Assembly (NCBI GenBank): GCA_021785655.1
Contig: JAJYET010000008.1
Coordinates: 1-64,000, forward strand
Direction: 5' to 3'
Length of the DNA stretch: 64,000 nt
DNA from: a bacterium
GTDB lineage: Bacteria; Chloroflexota; Dormibacteria; Aeolococcales; Bog-877
The position numbers were made by a program, and so were the translations under genes. The notes under the pieces were generated by a model. That model was given only the letters and a program-made list of their open reading frames with translations, was not told the origin of the DNA and ran no database searches. This document shows, piece by piece, positions 57,860 to 64,000 of the stretch (its first letter is position 1; each line of letters begins with the position of its first letter).

Positions 57860-58336
57860 TCAGCCGGCGAGCGGCGGCCGAGGTGGCGGTGGGGGGGACC
57901 CGGTGCCGAAGTGCCAGCCGATCGCCTGCCCGGCTTTGAAGCTGAGTTCCGAGATTCCCTTGGTGGCGACCTTCCATGGCCCCTTCCCGGTCCAGGTGTA
58001 GAGCGCCCAGTACGGCTGGCCCGAGGCGAAGCAGGAGGTGTAGGAGAGGGGCTCCTCATCGACCTGGCAGACGGCGTCCCCGAAGCTGAAGTGCTGGAGC
58101 GCGAACTCGATTCCGCTCCGGCGCATCAGTGCCTCGCCGCTGAGGCTTCCCCCGGGGAGCTGAACGCAGCTGTCCACCACCTTGCCGGTCTGCAGCTCCA
58201 CCACCACGTCCACCTGCCCGGTGCGGCCACAGGCGGTGTGGTTGGGGCCAGTCCGGGAGCTGGCTCCACATCCCGCCACCAGGATCCCCAGAAACACCGG
58301 GACCAGAGTCGCGCTGGCCCAACGAGACGAGAGCAT
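57860..58336 (-). CDS. DUF4430-type lipoprotein, predicted extracellular corrinoid-binding partner
   Basis: 158 aa from the ATG at 58336. Signal peptide with lipobox I-L-V-A-G-C near residue 23. The following domain has V-D-V-V-V-E-L-Q-T-G-K-V-V-D-S-C and near the end Y-W-A-L-Y-T-W-T-G-K-G-P-W, then K-A-G-Q-A-I-G-W-H-F-G. The last segments match the DUF4430/transcobalamin-like C-terminal domain. Several cysteines could form disulfides. As the first gene behind a cobalamin-type riboswitch and before an ECF transporter, it is probably a surface-anchored vitamin-capture protein. Confidence 0.7.
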   Translation of the reverse strand: MLSSRWASATLVPVFLGILVAGCGASSRTGPNHTACGRTGQVDVVVELQTGKVVDSCVQLPGGSLSGEALMRRSGIEFALQHFSFGDAVCQVDEEPLSYTSCFASGQPYWALYTWTGKGPWKVATKGISELSFKAGQAIGWHFGTGSPPPPPRPPLAG

Positions 58337-58344
58337 CGCCTCTT

Positions 58345-58399
58345 CCTCCCGACGGCAAGATCAAGACCCCAACGCGAGAGCTGGGCCTGCCGTCGAGGG
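58345..58399 (-). promoter_or_regulatory. Hairpin masking the Shine-Dalgarno site of the DUF4430 gene
   Basis: On the transcript, CCCTCGACGGCA and TGCCGTCGGGAGG form a stem: 8 perfect pairs then partial pairing through the Shine-Dalgarno sequence GGGAGG, just before the ATG at 58336. It lies directly downstream of the riboswitch aptamer. This suggests that corrinoid binding controls translation start. Confidence 0.5.
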
Positions 58400-58433
58400 C
58401 CGTCCTTCCCGTGGCGCGCGGGGGTACGCATCA

Positions 58434-58610
58434 CCCCCAGGGCCGGTCTCCTGGCTTGCGGATCGGCGTCCTGGGTCCGCCTTCCCGGGGATCACCCGGT
58501 GGCCGCTGGACCTGGACTCCCCGCTCACAGTTGCGCGACAGCTCCGGACTTGGGACGGATCCCGCACCGGATTCCCATTCGCCTCGGGGGCTATTCGGTT
58601 GTCCCGGCCA
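58434..58610 (-). promoter_or_regulatory. Cobalamin riboswitch
   Basis: The minus-strand RNA contains the conserved core in order: GAATGGGAATCCGGTGCGGG (58587-58561 region), GCGCAACTGTGAGC, and the B12 box AGCCAGGAGACCGGCC (58456-58441), close to the consensus AGYCAGGAGACCUGCC. It ends about 100 nt before the DUF4430 lipoprotein start. It should lower expression of the lipoprotein-ECF operon when corrinoid is plentiful. Boundaries are approximate. Confidence 0.92.
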
Positions 58611-58650
58611 TGATAAGGCGCCTCTGTGGCGGGCCGCCCGGGCGCCTGCC

Positions 58651-59049
58651 TCAGCCTTCCACGTCGAGGTCGGTGGCCTGGGCGGCGTGCACCCGGAAGA
58701 GGAGCTTGTGCATCTGCCGGGTCAGCTGGAGGCGCTCCTCCTCGAGCCGGTGGCGGCGTCGCCCCTGGTGAATGAGGTTGAGCGTGCCTCCGGCGGCGAT
58801 GCAGGCCCCGACGTCACTGGTGACGTTGGTGTAGTTGCCGCCGATCAGCTCCGCCCTGGCGCTCACGGCCAAGCCCAGAAGCGGGAGCACCACCAGGTAG
58901 ATCCCCAGGCCGATGAGGAAGATCACGTGGGCCTTACTGGAGAGGACCCGCGGGACATAGCCCAGGATGTGGTCGAAGCGGGACTCCGGAGTCGCGAGGC
59001 TGGCCAGGGAGTCGAACTGGCTGTTGGTGCCGACCTGGTCTTCTGGCAC
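58651..59049 (-). CDS. Small membrane protein, function unknown
   Basis: 132 aa from a GTG at 59049 after GGAGGAGA. A polar N-terminal segment of ~40 residues precedes two hydrophobic stretches (V-I-F-L-I-G-L-G-I-Y-L-V-V-L-P-L-L-G-L-A-V, then a weaker G-A-C-I-A-A-G-G-T-L-N-L-I). The C-terminal ~45 residues are basic and probably coiled coil (R-R-R-H-R-L-E-E-E-R-L-Q-L-T-R-Q-M-H-K-L-L). No known family was recognised. It lies between the riboswitch and the PFK gene. Confidence 0.65.
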   Translation of the reverse strand: MPEDQVGTNSQFDSLASLATPESRFDHILGYVPRVLSSKAHVIFLIGLGIYLVVLPLLGLAVSARAELIGGNYTNVTSDVGACIAAGGTLNLIHQGRRRHRLEEERLQLTRQMHKLLFRVHAAQATDLDVEG

Positions 59050-59148
59050 GGAGGTCTCCTCCGCGGCGTGGCCCCCCGGCGGAGGGCACGGTCAACCGCC
59101 GCTCAGGCCCGCAATCCTAAGTCGGCGGGACCCGGGAGCGGCCGGCTC

Positions 59149-60183
59149 TCAGTAGAAGACCTTGGCGAGCTCGTAGAGGTCCTCGGGGACTCGGCGCTGA
59201 CTCTCGACCACGGCGGCGATCTCCGCCACGGCCACGGCGTCCCCTCGCTTCACCGGAATCTTGCCGAAGGCGCCCTGGACCGCCAGGTCGTAGGCCGCGG
59301 CGCCGACCCGGGTCGCCCAGATCCGGTCGTACGCGGTGGGGGCTCCGCCCCTCTGGGTGTACCCGAGGACCGTCACCCGGGCCTCGAACCCCGTGGCCCC
59401 CTCCAACGCCTCCGCCAGCTGGGCTCCGATCCCGCGTCGGCTGAGGAGGGCGTGGCCGAACTGGTCTCGTGCCTCCGGGGCGACCTCGAAGTCAGCCAGC
59501 CCGCCCACGGTGGCTCCCTCAGCCACCACCACGATGGAGAAGTCACGTCCTCGGGTCCGTCGGCCCCGCAGGTGGTGGGCGATCTGGGAGAGCTCGACCG
59601 GGAACTCGGGGATGATGATCATGTCGGCCCCACCCGCCAGTCCGCCCATCACCGCCACCCACCCCGTGTCACGGCCCATGACCTCGACCACCATCACCCG
59701 ATGGTGCGCGGCAGCGGTGGTGTGCAGGCGGTCGAGGGCCTCGGTGACGATGGCCACCGCGCTGTCGAACCCGATGCAGTACTCCGTCACCTGGAGGTCG
59801 TTGTCCATGGTCTTGGGCACGCCGACCACCGGGAGCCCCTGGGCGGCGAGCGCTCCCGCCACCGACAGGGTGTCGTCACCCCCCATGGCCACCAGCGCGT
59901 CCAGTTCGAGCTCGCCGATCCGGGAGGCGACCTGGGCGAGGCTCCCCTGGCTCTTAAGGGGATTGACCCGGGAGGTGCCCAGCATGGTGCCCCCGACGGC
60001 CAGGATCCCGGAGACCTCGTGAGGGTCGACGACGCGCGTCTGATGAGGTTCCACCAGCCCCGCCCACCCGTTGCGCACCCCGACCACCTCGCCGTGGTCC
60101 GCCTGGGCCCTGCGCACCACGGCGCGGATCGCCGCGTTGAGCCCCGGAGCATCGCCGCCACCGGTCAGGATTCCCAGCCGCAT
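59149..60183 (-). CDS. 6-phosphofructokinase with pyrophosphate-type active-site residues
   Basis: 344 aa from the ATG at 60183 (GGGGAGTGAGG upstream; TATCCT -10 box about 36 bp before). The N-terminal L-T-G-G-G-D-A-P-G-L-N and the catalytic P-K-T-M-D-N-D, then V-M-G-R-D-T-G-W, are intact. At the donor site it has G-G-D-D-T-L rather than G-G-D-G of ATP-PFK, and K (P-K-T) instead of G (P-G-T). Asp at position 104 and Lys at 124 (E. coli numbering) are the recognised signature of PPi-dependent PFK. It would make fructose 1,6-bisphosphate reversibly at the expense of PPi. Confidence 0.9.
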   Translation of the reverse strand: MRLGILTGGGDAPGLNAAIRAVVRRAQADHGEVVGVRNGWAGLVEPHQTRVVDPHEVSGILAVGGTMLGTSRVNPLKSQGSLAQVASRIGELELDALVAMGGDDTLSVAGALAAQGLPVVGVPKTMDNDLQVTEYCIGFDSAVAIVTEALDRLHTTAAAHHRVMVVEVMGRDTGWVAVMGGLAGGADMIIIPEFPVELSQIAHHLRGRRTRGRDFSIVVVAEGATVGGLADFEVAPEARDQFGHALLSRRGIGAQLAEALEGATGFEARVTVLGYTQRGGAPTAYDRIWATRVGAAAYDLAVQGAFGKIPVKRGDAVAVAEIAAVVESQRRVPEDLYELAKVFY

Positions 60184-60358
60184 GACCTCACTCCCCACTT
60201 GCCCTACTTCCTCCAGGGCAGGATACCGCCGGCCCTGCCAGCGACCCTCCTGCTAGGTGATTACCCGCAGTCGGGGCCGCGGGAATCGCCCTGGGAGCCG
60301 CCGGCTACCGGGGCCAACATGGATCCCAGCCATCCGACCAAGGAAGTTGGGAGCACTT

Positions 60359-61024
60359 ATGAAGGCGAAAGTGGACCGGCGGGAAGCGGCGGAACCGGGG
60401 ATGTGGGTCCTTGGGGCCCTCATGGTGGCGGCGCTGGCAGCGGCCGCGGTCCTGATCGGGGGCTTCGCGACCAGCTTTGGCGGCCACCTGAAGGTCACCC
60501 AGACGGCGGTTCCGGTCAGCATCACCTCGGGCACCACATCGGCGACTCTGAACCTCACGATCGTCACCGGGGAGATGATGGGGCAGGGTGCCCAGGGCCC
60601 CGCCTACGTGCCTTCTGACTTCACCGTGCCGGCCCACTCCACGGTCAAGGTGACGGTCACCGACTTCGACAACGCCACGCCCCTGACTGGGGTACTCACC
60701 AAGTACGCCAAGGTGACCGGGACCGTGGGCGGCGTGATGACCGTCCAGGGGATCAACCCAGTGGCCCCCAACACCACCGTGGGGGCACCCAGGACCATGA
60801 GCCATCTGGCTCCCGGCCTGGTCGGCCATACCCTCACCATTCCCCGTCTCGGGATCAACGTGCCCATGGCCGGCCAGTCGAGGATCACCTTCTACATCAA
60901 GACCGGCAACCCTGGCGTTTACCAGTGGCAGTGCATGGATCCGTGCGGCTCCGGCGACAGCGGACTGGGCGCCCCGATGGGGGAGGACGGGTACATGACC
61001 GGAACCATGACGGTAGCCGGCTGA
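60359..61024 (+). CDS. Membrane-anchored cupredoxin with CxxxCG site but no following His
   Basis: 221 aa from the ATG at 60359 after GGAAGTTGGGAG. One N-terminal helix (M-W-V-L-G-A-L-M-V-A-A-L-A-A-A-A-V-L-I-G-G) anchors an external beta-rich domain. Near the C terminus it reads V-Y-Q-W-Q-C-M-D-P-C-G-S-G-D-S-G-L-G-A-P-M-G-E-D-G-Y-M. The C-x3-C-G matches the CuA loop of oxidase subunit II, but the usual C-G-x-x-H-x-x-M has D instead of H. Upstream His residues (S-H-L, G-H-T-L-T-I) could be ligands. It may be sulfocyanin- or quinol-oxidase-like. A strong terminator follows. Confidence 0.75.
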   Translation: MKAKVDRREAAEPGMWVLGALMVAALAAAAVLIGGFATSFGGHLKVTQTAVPVSITSGTTSATLNLTIVTGEMMGQGAQGPAYVPSDFTVPAHSTVKVTVTDFDNATPLTGVLTKYAKVTGTVGGVMTVQGINPVAPNTTVGAPRTMSHLAPGLVGHTLTIPRLGINVPMAGQSRITFYIKTGNPGVYQWQCMDPCGSGDSGLGAPMGEDGYMTGTMTVAG

Positions 61025-61087
61025 CGACGTCCCGGGGGGGACGGGTGTAGGAGCCCCGAGGGGGGGTGACATCGCCCTTCGCGACCG

Positions 61088-61124
61088 GACCGGGAGCAGG
61101 CCCCGACAGGGGCCTCTCCCGGTC
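61088..61124 (+). terminator. Long hairpin terminator after the cupredoxin gene
   Basis: GACCGGGAG-c-AGGCCCC-GACA-GGGGCCT-CTCCCGGTC forms a 16-bp stem with a single bulged C and a tetraloop, 64 bp after the stop. ACTTGCCT follows; there is no strong T-tract, but stability should be high. Confidence 0.75.
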
Positions 61125-61150
61125 ACTTGCCTCACCGCACATGCCTGGAG

Positions 61151-61628
61151 ATGACCACGGCCGCGCCACCATCAGGCGTGGGCCAGCATCTCGCCGGGCG
61201 GCTCAGCACAGGTGAAGATGGACGAGGGGGGCCCGACTTCGATCGGTGTGCACTTGGCAATCTCCCGCTACCGGGGCCGGCGGACCTGCCGGCCGGGGCG
61301 CTGGCCGCCGGCCTGTCCAGGAACCTGGAAAGCATCTCCAGGATCCTCAGTTCCCGCTTCCAGCGGGTCCGGGTCACTGTTCGGCTGGAACGGCAGGACG
61401 CACCCCCGGGTCATCCGCGCGGCCTACCTGGTGGAGGTGACGACGCCGGAGCCGGATGAACGGCGCCAGCTGCTCCACCGCGACCTCCGAAAGTACGGCA
61501 CCATCACCAATAGCCTGGCCGCCGTCCGTGAGCTCTCCGGCGAGCTGCGGCCGGCGGCTGAGGGGGAGGGTGGGGACAGGCCCGGGACCTTTGACCCGCG
61601 CGGTCCGACGGGAGCCGCCCACTCGTAA
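61151..61628 (+). pseudogene. Frameshifted OsmC-family gene lacking the active-site Cys
   Basis: In one frame: G-P-A-D-L-P-A-G-A-L-A-A-G-L-S-R-N-L-E-S-I-S-R-I-L-S-S-R-F-Q-R-V-R-V-T-V-R-L-E-R-Q-D-A-P-P. After a C5G3 run near 61400 the homology continues one base over: P-R-V-I-R-A-A-Y-L-V-E-V, then L-L-H-R-D-L-R-K-Y-G-T-I-T-N-S-L-A-A-V. Together they resemble an OsmC/YhfA-like peroxidase-fold protein. The usual A-A-C-L cysteine is A-A-G-L. Both the 1-nt shift and the lost Cys argue for decay, though a sequencing indel in the C/G run would also explain the shift. Confidence 0.65.
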
Positions 61629-61658
61629 CCGGGGCGGTTCGGCCGGCGTTCTCAGGGC

Positions 61659-62228
61659 GTGGCACGGTGGCGGTGGGCGGCCCTGGTGGTCATCATCAGT
61701 GGCTGCGCGGCGGCTCCCCGGCCACTTCCCATCGCCACCAGGATGCTGATGGTCCCGGGCCGTGCACCCGGTCTTTCCTACTCCTATCCCCCGGGATGGT
61801 CGACGGCGAGTTCGAGCTTCCCGAGCAGCTTCACCTTCATGGTGGCCGCGATCAGCAACCAGCGCCTTCGGAACCCCTGCTTCCACCACGGCAACGTCTA
61901 CGGTTGCGGCCAGCCACTGGACAGCCTGCAACCGGCGGCGATGCTCGTCGAGTGGTGGGAGAACGGCGATCCGCGGTGGCTGCTCGCCGACCAGCCCGGA
62001 TCGCCAATCTCGGTCGACGGGCTCCCGGCCAAGATGGAGCAGGGAGCCAGCGCCCTCCCCGCCTGCTCGGGGCTTGAAGCAACCAGTGCCATCTCGGTGG
62101 TGGTGGCCCGTCCCCAAGCCCCTGGCAACTACGTGGAGTTCGTCGCCTGCATGCGCGGTCCTCACCTCAGCCGCCAGACCTCCCTCGCGATGGCGATGCT
62201 GAACTCCGCGCGGTTCAGCTCCGGCTGA
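61659..62228 (+). CDS. Hypothetical lipoprotein
   Basis: 189 aa from a GTG at 61659. The signal peptide R-W-R-W-A-A-L-V-V-I-I-S-G-C ends in a lipobox (I-I-S-G-C), so it is an anchored surface protein. The mature part has S-Y-S-Y-P-P-G-W-S-T near residue 40, then N-P-C-F-H-H-G-N-V-Y-G-C-G-Q-P-L, plus two further cysteines. The pattern Y-P-x-G-W followed by a compact beta-rich domain is seen in many actinobacterial lipoproteins of unknown role. No family was recognised. Confidence 0.75.
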   Translation: MARWRWAALVVIISGCAAAPRPLPIATRMLMVPGRAPGLSYSYPPGWSTASSSFPSSFTFMVAAISNQRLRNPCFHHGNVYGCGQPLDSLQPAAMLVEWWENGDPRWLLADQPGSPISVDGLPAKMEQGASALPACSGLEATSAISVVVARPQAPGNYVEFVACMRGPHLSRQTSLAMAMLNSARFSSG

Positions 62229-62544
62229 CCTCCGGCGCCGACCGCGGGCGAAGACAGTCCAGCCCTTCTTCAGCCCCCTCCCCCCGGGAGCAGACGCCCC
62301 CGACCGGCTTGGGGGGTGCCACTTCGGCCGGCAGTTGCCCGGGCTAACCGGCCCAGACGCAGGGGGACGCGCGGCGCCGCGCGCTCCGCTCCAGCCGGTG
62401 GGGAGGGCGAATCCAAGCCGGCGGGGCTGGCGCTTGACGCGGGCGGCGCCGGGTGCTTGCGTACGCGAATCGCCGCCCGCGCTGTGCCGCGACCCATCCC
62501 CGGCATCTGCCCCCCGCGCCGCTCCGCCCCGGAGGTTTTCGCCC
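62229..62544. other. Intergenic region upstream of the GNAT gene
   Basis: About 315 bp without a convincing gene. TTGACG near 62433 could be a -35 element, but no TANNNT box follows at the right spacing. CGGAGG near 62530 is the ribosome-binding site for the next gene. Confidence 0.4.
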
Positions 62545-63111
62545 ATGGCCTATCAGATCCGTACCCTGGACTCCTCGACCTGGGACGCGTTCGCGGACCT
62601 GGTGGAGCGCAACCACGGGATCTTCGGCGGCTGCTGGTGTATCGGGTATCACCCGGAGTGCGGCCAGCGGGGCGTCAACTACCGGGAGGCGAAGGAAGGA
62701 AGGGTCCGGAGCGGCCGGGCCCACGCCGCCCTGGTGTTCGACACGGATGGCCGGGCCCAGGGGTGGTGCCAGTTCGGCAGCCCCGAGGAGCTCTCGAACA
62801 TCAAGCACGCGCGCGAGTACTTCAAGGACCCGCCGCCGCGCCCGGACTGGCGGATCACCTGCTTTTTCGTCGACCTGCGGCATCGCCGCCAGGGCATTGC
62901 GCGGGCAGCCCTGGAAGGAGCGCTCGAGCAGATCGCCCGTTCCGGCGGCGGTCTGGTGGAGGCGATTCCCGAGATCACCGCCGGCCGCGAGGCGCCGGGG
63001 CGCTTTCTCTTCAGCGCCAGCGTCGAACTCTTCGAGGAGTACGGCTTCACCCGAGTCCGCCAGGTGGGAAAGCACGCCTGGATCGTGAGCCGTGTAGTCG
63101 GTCGCAGCTGA
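62545..63111 (+). CDS. GNAT-family N-acetyltransferase
   Basis: 188 aa from the ATG at 62545, 9 nt after CGGAGG; the track ORF begins earlier in non-coding sequence. The N-terminal part has C-W-C-I-G-Y-H-P-E-C, then an acetyl-CoA loop I-T-C-F-F-V-D-L-R-H-R-R-Q-G-I-A-R-A-A-L-E-G-A-L and the late L-F-E-E-Y-G-F-T-R-V-R-Q-V-G-K-H. The G-C-W-C-I motif with nearby His and Cys is a feature of a GNAT subgroup in Actinobacteria. Substrate unknown. Confidence 0.88.
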   Translation: MAYQIRTLDSSTWDAFADLVERNHGIFGGCWCIGYHPECGQRGVNYREAKEGRVRSGRAHAALVFDTDGRAQGWCQFGSPEELSNIKHAREYFKDPPPRPDWRITCFFVDLRHRRQGIARAALEGALEQIARSGGGLVEAIPEITAGREAPGRFLFSASVELFEEYGFTRVRQVGKHAWIVSRVVGRS

Positions 63112-63139
63112 GCGGCAGCGGTCGCGCCCGGGAGCGCCT

Positions 63140-63580
63140 TTAGGGGCCGGAGCGCTCGTAGAGCCGCACCTCGGCCCGTTCGGCTGCCGCTCGCACCCGC
63201 GGCAGGGGACCTTCCAGCATCTTGAGCGCGGCGCTCAGGGCGTCTTCAGGGCCCTGCTGCGCGATCACCTTGGCTGCCATTTCGCGGACCCGCCAAGCCG
63301 GATCTGCGGTGGACCGTACGACGGCTGGCACCGGTATTTGGTCGCACGCGTACAGGAGTCCGCGACACGCCCACACCCGCGGCCAAGAGCCACCCCTGGC
63401 CCCCTCGCGGCCGGACAGGACGGGCTCTGCGTGCGGACCTCCGAGTGCCAGGATCAGAAAGTCGTCGGCGCCCCGTCCTTCGAGCAGGTCGATGCAGCCG
63501 GCGCGGAAAGACGGCCTGCCCCGGCGTGCGCACTCGGCCTCCACGCTCTGCCGCGGAGTGACCCCCCAAATGCCGGGCAC
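63140..63580 (-). CDS. HEAT-repeat-like protein, function unknown
   Basis: 146 aa from a GTG at 63580. It reads E-C-A-R-R-G-R-P-S-F-R-A-G-C-I-D-L-L-E-G-R, then W-P-R-V-W-A-C-R-G-L-L-Y-A-C-D, then A-W-R-V-R-E-M-A-A-K-V-I-A and P-R-V-R-A-A-A-E-R-A. These are short alpha-helical repeats of the HEAT type found in a conserved actinobacterial hypothetical family. Such proteins usually bind other proteins; no partner is visible. Confidence 0.75.
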   Translation of the reverse strand: MPGIWGVTPRQSVEAECARRGRPSFRAGCIDLLEGRGADDFLILALGGPHAEPVLSGREGARGGSWPRVWACRGLLYACDQIPVPAVVRSTADPAWRVREMAAKVIAQQGPEDALSAALKMLEGPLPRVRAAAERAEVRLYERSGP

Positions 63581-64000
63581 CGCGCCAGGGTGTCAGAACT
63601 GAGTTCGCCAGGAGAACAACACTCTGCAGGCGTTGCCTCCTTTCCGGGTCTGGTCGGTCCGGGGTGTCACGCTTATGCCAGGCCGTTCGACTCTGTGTGG
63701 TAACACCCCCGGCCACCACCTAGACCGCTCGGCACCCCGGCCGGCTGCAAGCTTCGGGCTGGGCCTCTCGCAGCAAATGAGCCAGCTGGGAAGGATTCGA
63801 AGCTCGGATCGCGCAATGCAGAGTGGCTTGTCATTTGGAGATCCTCCGTGGGCGCTGGCGCGCAGTCTCGCGCGGCGCGTGAGCCGGCCCCACACTCCTC
63901 CGACTCGGAACGGCTCACGACCCCGTCACTTGCTGGCAAGGCTCAGGCCGCGGTTGGGGCGAGGACGCGTCGGACGCCTCCAGTTCCCCGCCCCACGGGC
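63581..64000. other. Terminal non-coding stretch
   Basis: About 420 bp to the window edge. Three overlapping ORFs of 88-120 codons exist but lack motifs and ribosome-binding sites. A promoter for the HEAT-like gene is expected near its start. No RNA gene or repeat was recognised. Confidence 0.4.

Noticed and set aside
1-64000. CRISPR arrays, insertion sequences and prophage
   Set aside because: No regularly spaced direct repeats, transposase or integrase motifs, or phage structural genes were seen. The holin-X gene is a chromosomal envelope family, not evidence of a phage.

Overview
This is a compact, very GC-rich (about 70% by eye) bacterial chromosome segment. It carries roughly 60 genes, many with GTG or TTG starts and 4-bp ATGA/GTGA/TTGA overlaps. 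Several families are typical of Actinobacteria and related Terrabacteria: mycothiol-type DinB proteins, the holin-X/DUF3618 pair, DUF1707-RDD, and PadR with a HAAS-domain membrane protein. Several genes also have TANNNT -10 boxes 6-10 nt before the start codon, meaning leaderless or nearly leaderless mRNAs. A deep-branching Actinobacteria/Dormibacterota/Chloroflexota-like organism fits; the phylum cannot be fixed from sequence alone. No insertion sequence, prophage or CRISPR array was seen.

Layout. 1-1.9 kb: a TetR fragment cut by the window edge, then decayed remnants of MFS and ABC efflux genes around an intact DinB-family gene. 1.9-7.6 kb: a GntR/FCD regulator with a palindromic operator at its own start, an orphan family-5 solute-binding lipoprotein, and the TldD/TldE protease pair. 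7.6-18.7 kb is a redox block: an SDR, three-gene proton-translocating transhydrogenase (pntAA-pntAB-pntB), a GltD-like FAD/Fe-S oxidoreductase fused to ferredoxin domains, a two-subunit 2-oxoacid:ferredoxin oxidoreductase, PadR/HAAS and a thiolase. 19-23 kb: trehalose synthesis (otsA, otsB) and small envelope proteins. 23-31 kb: a MacB-like ABC exporter, an MTHFR-like gene translationally coupled to a PLP decarboxylase, and a DHA2 exporter behind a palindromic operator. 31-35.5 kb: fatty-acid initiation genes, accDA divergent from fabHF. 35.5-41 kb: an HtrA-like protease, a small membrane protein, a heme O synthase-like UbiA enzyme and an unrecognised His-containing polytopic membrane protein. 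At 41.5 kb lies a tRNA-Lys gene beside a 5'-truncated flavin reductase.

41.6-52.4 kb: a two-component system, an ECF sigma factor and a ten-gene Tad/Flp secretion locus with two CpaE-like ATPases but no pilin or prepilin peptidase. 52-58.6 kb: an exporter, a GNAT and an RDD protein, then a minus-strand cobalamin-type riboswitch controlling a DUF4430 lipoprotein and an ECF transporter (EcfT, fused EcfAA', S component), which reads as a vitamin B12/corrinoid uptake operon. 58.6-64 kb: a phosphofructokinase with pyrophosphate-type signature residues, a membrane-anchored cupredoxin with an incomplete CuA-like motif, an OsmC pseudogene, a lipoprotein, a GNAT and a HEAT-like protein.

The most interesting points are the CtaB-like/505-aa membrane protein pair, the shared TTTACG-N4-CGTAA palindrome upstream of both the exporter and the Tad locus, the riboswitch-controlled corrinoid transporter, the PPi-type PFK, the altered cupredoxin site, and a DinB gene with no canonical start codon. 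All assignments come from reading motifs; no database search was run.
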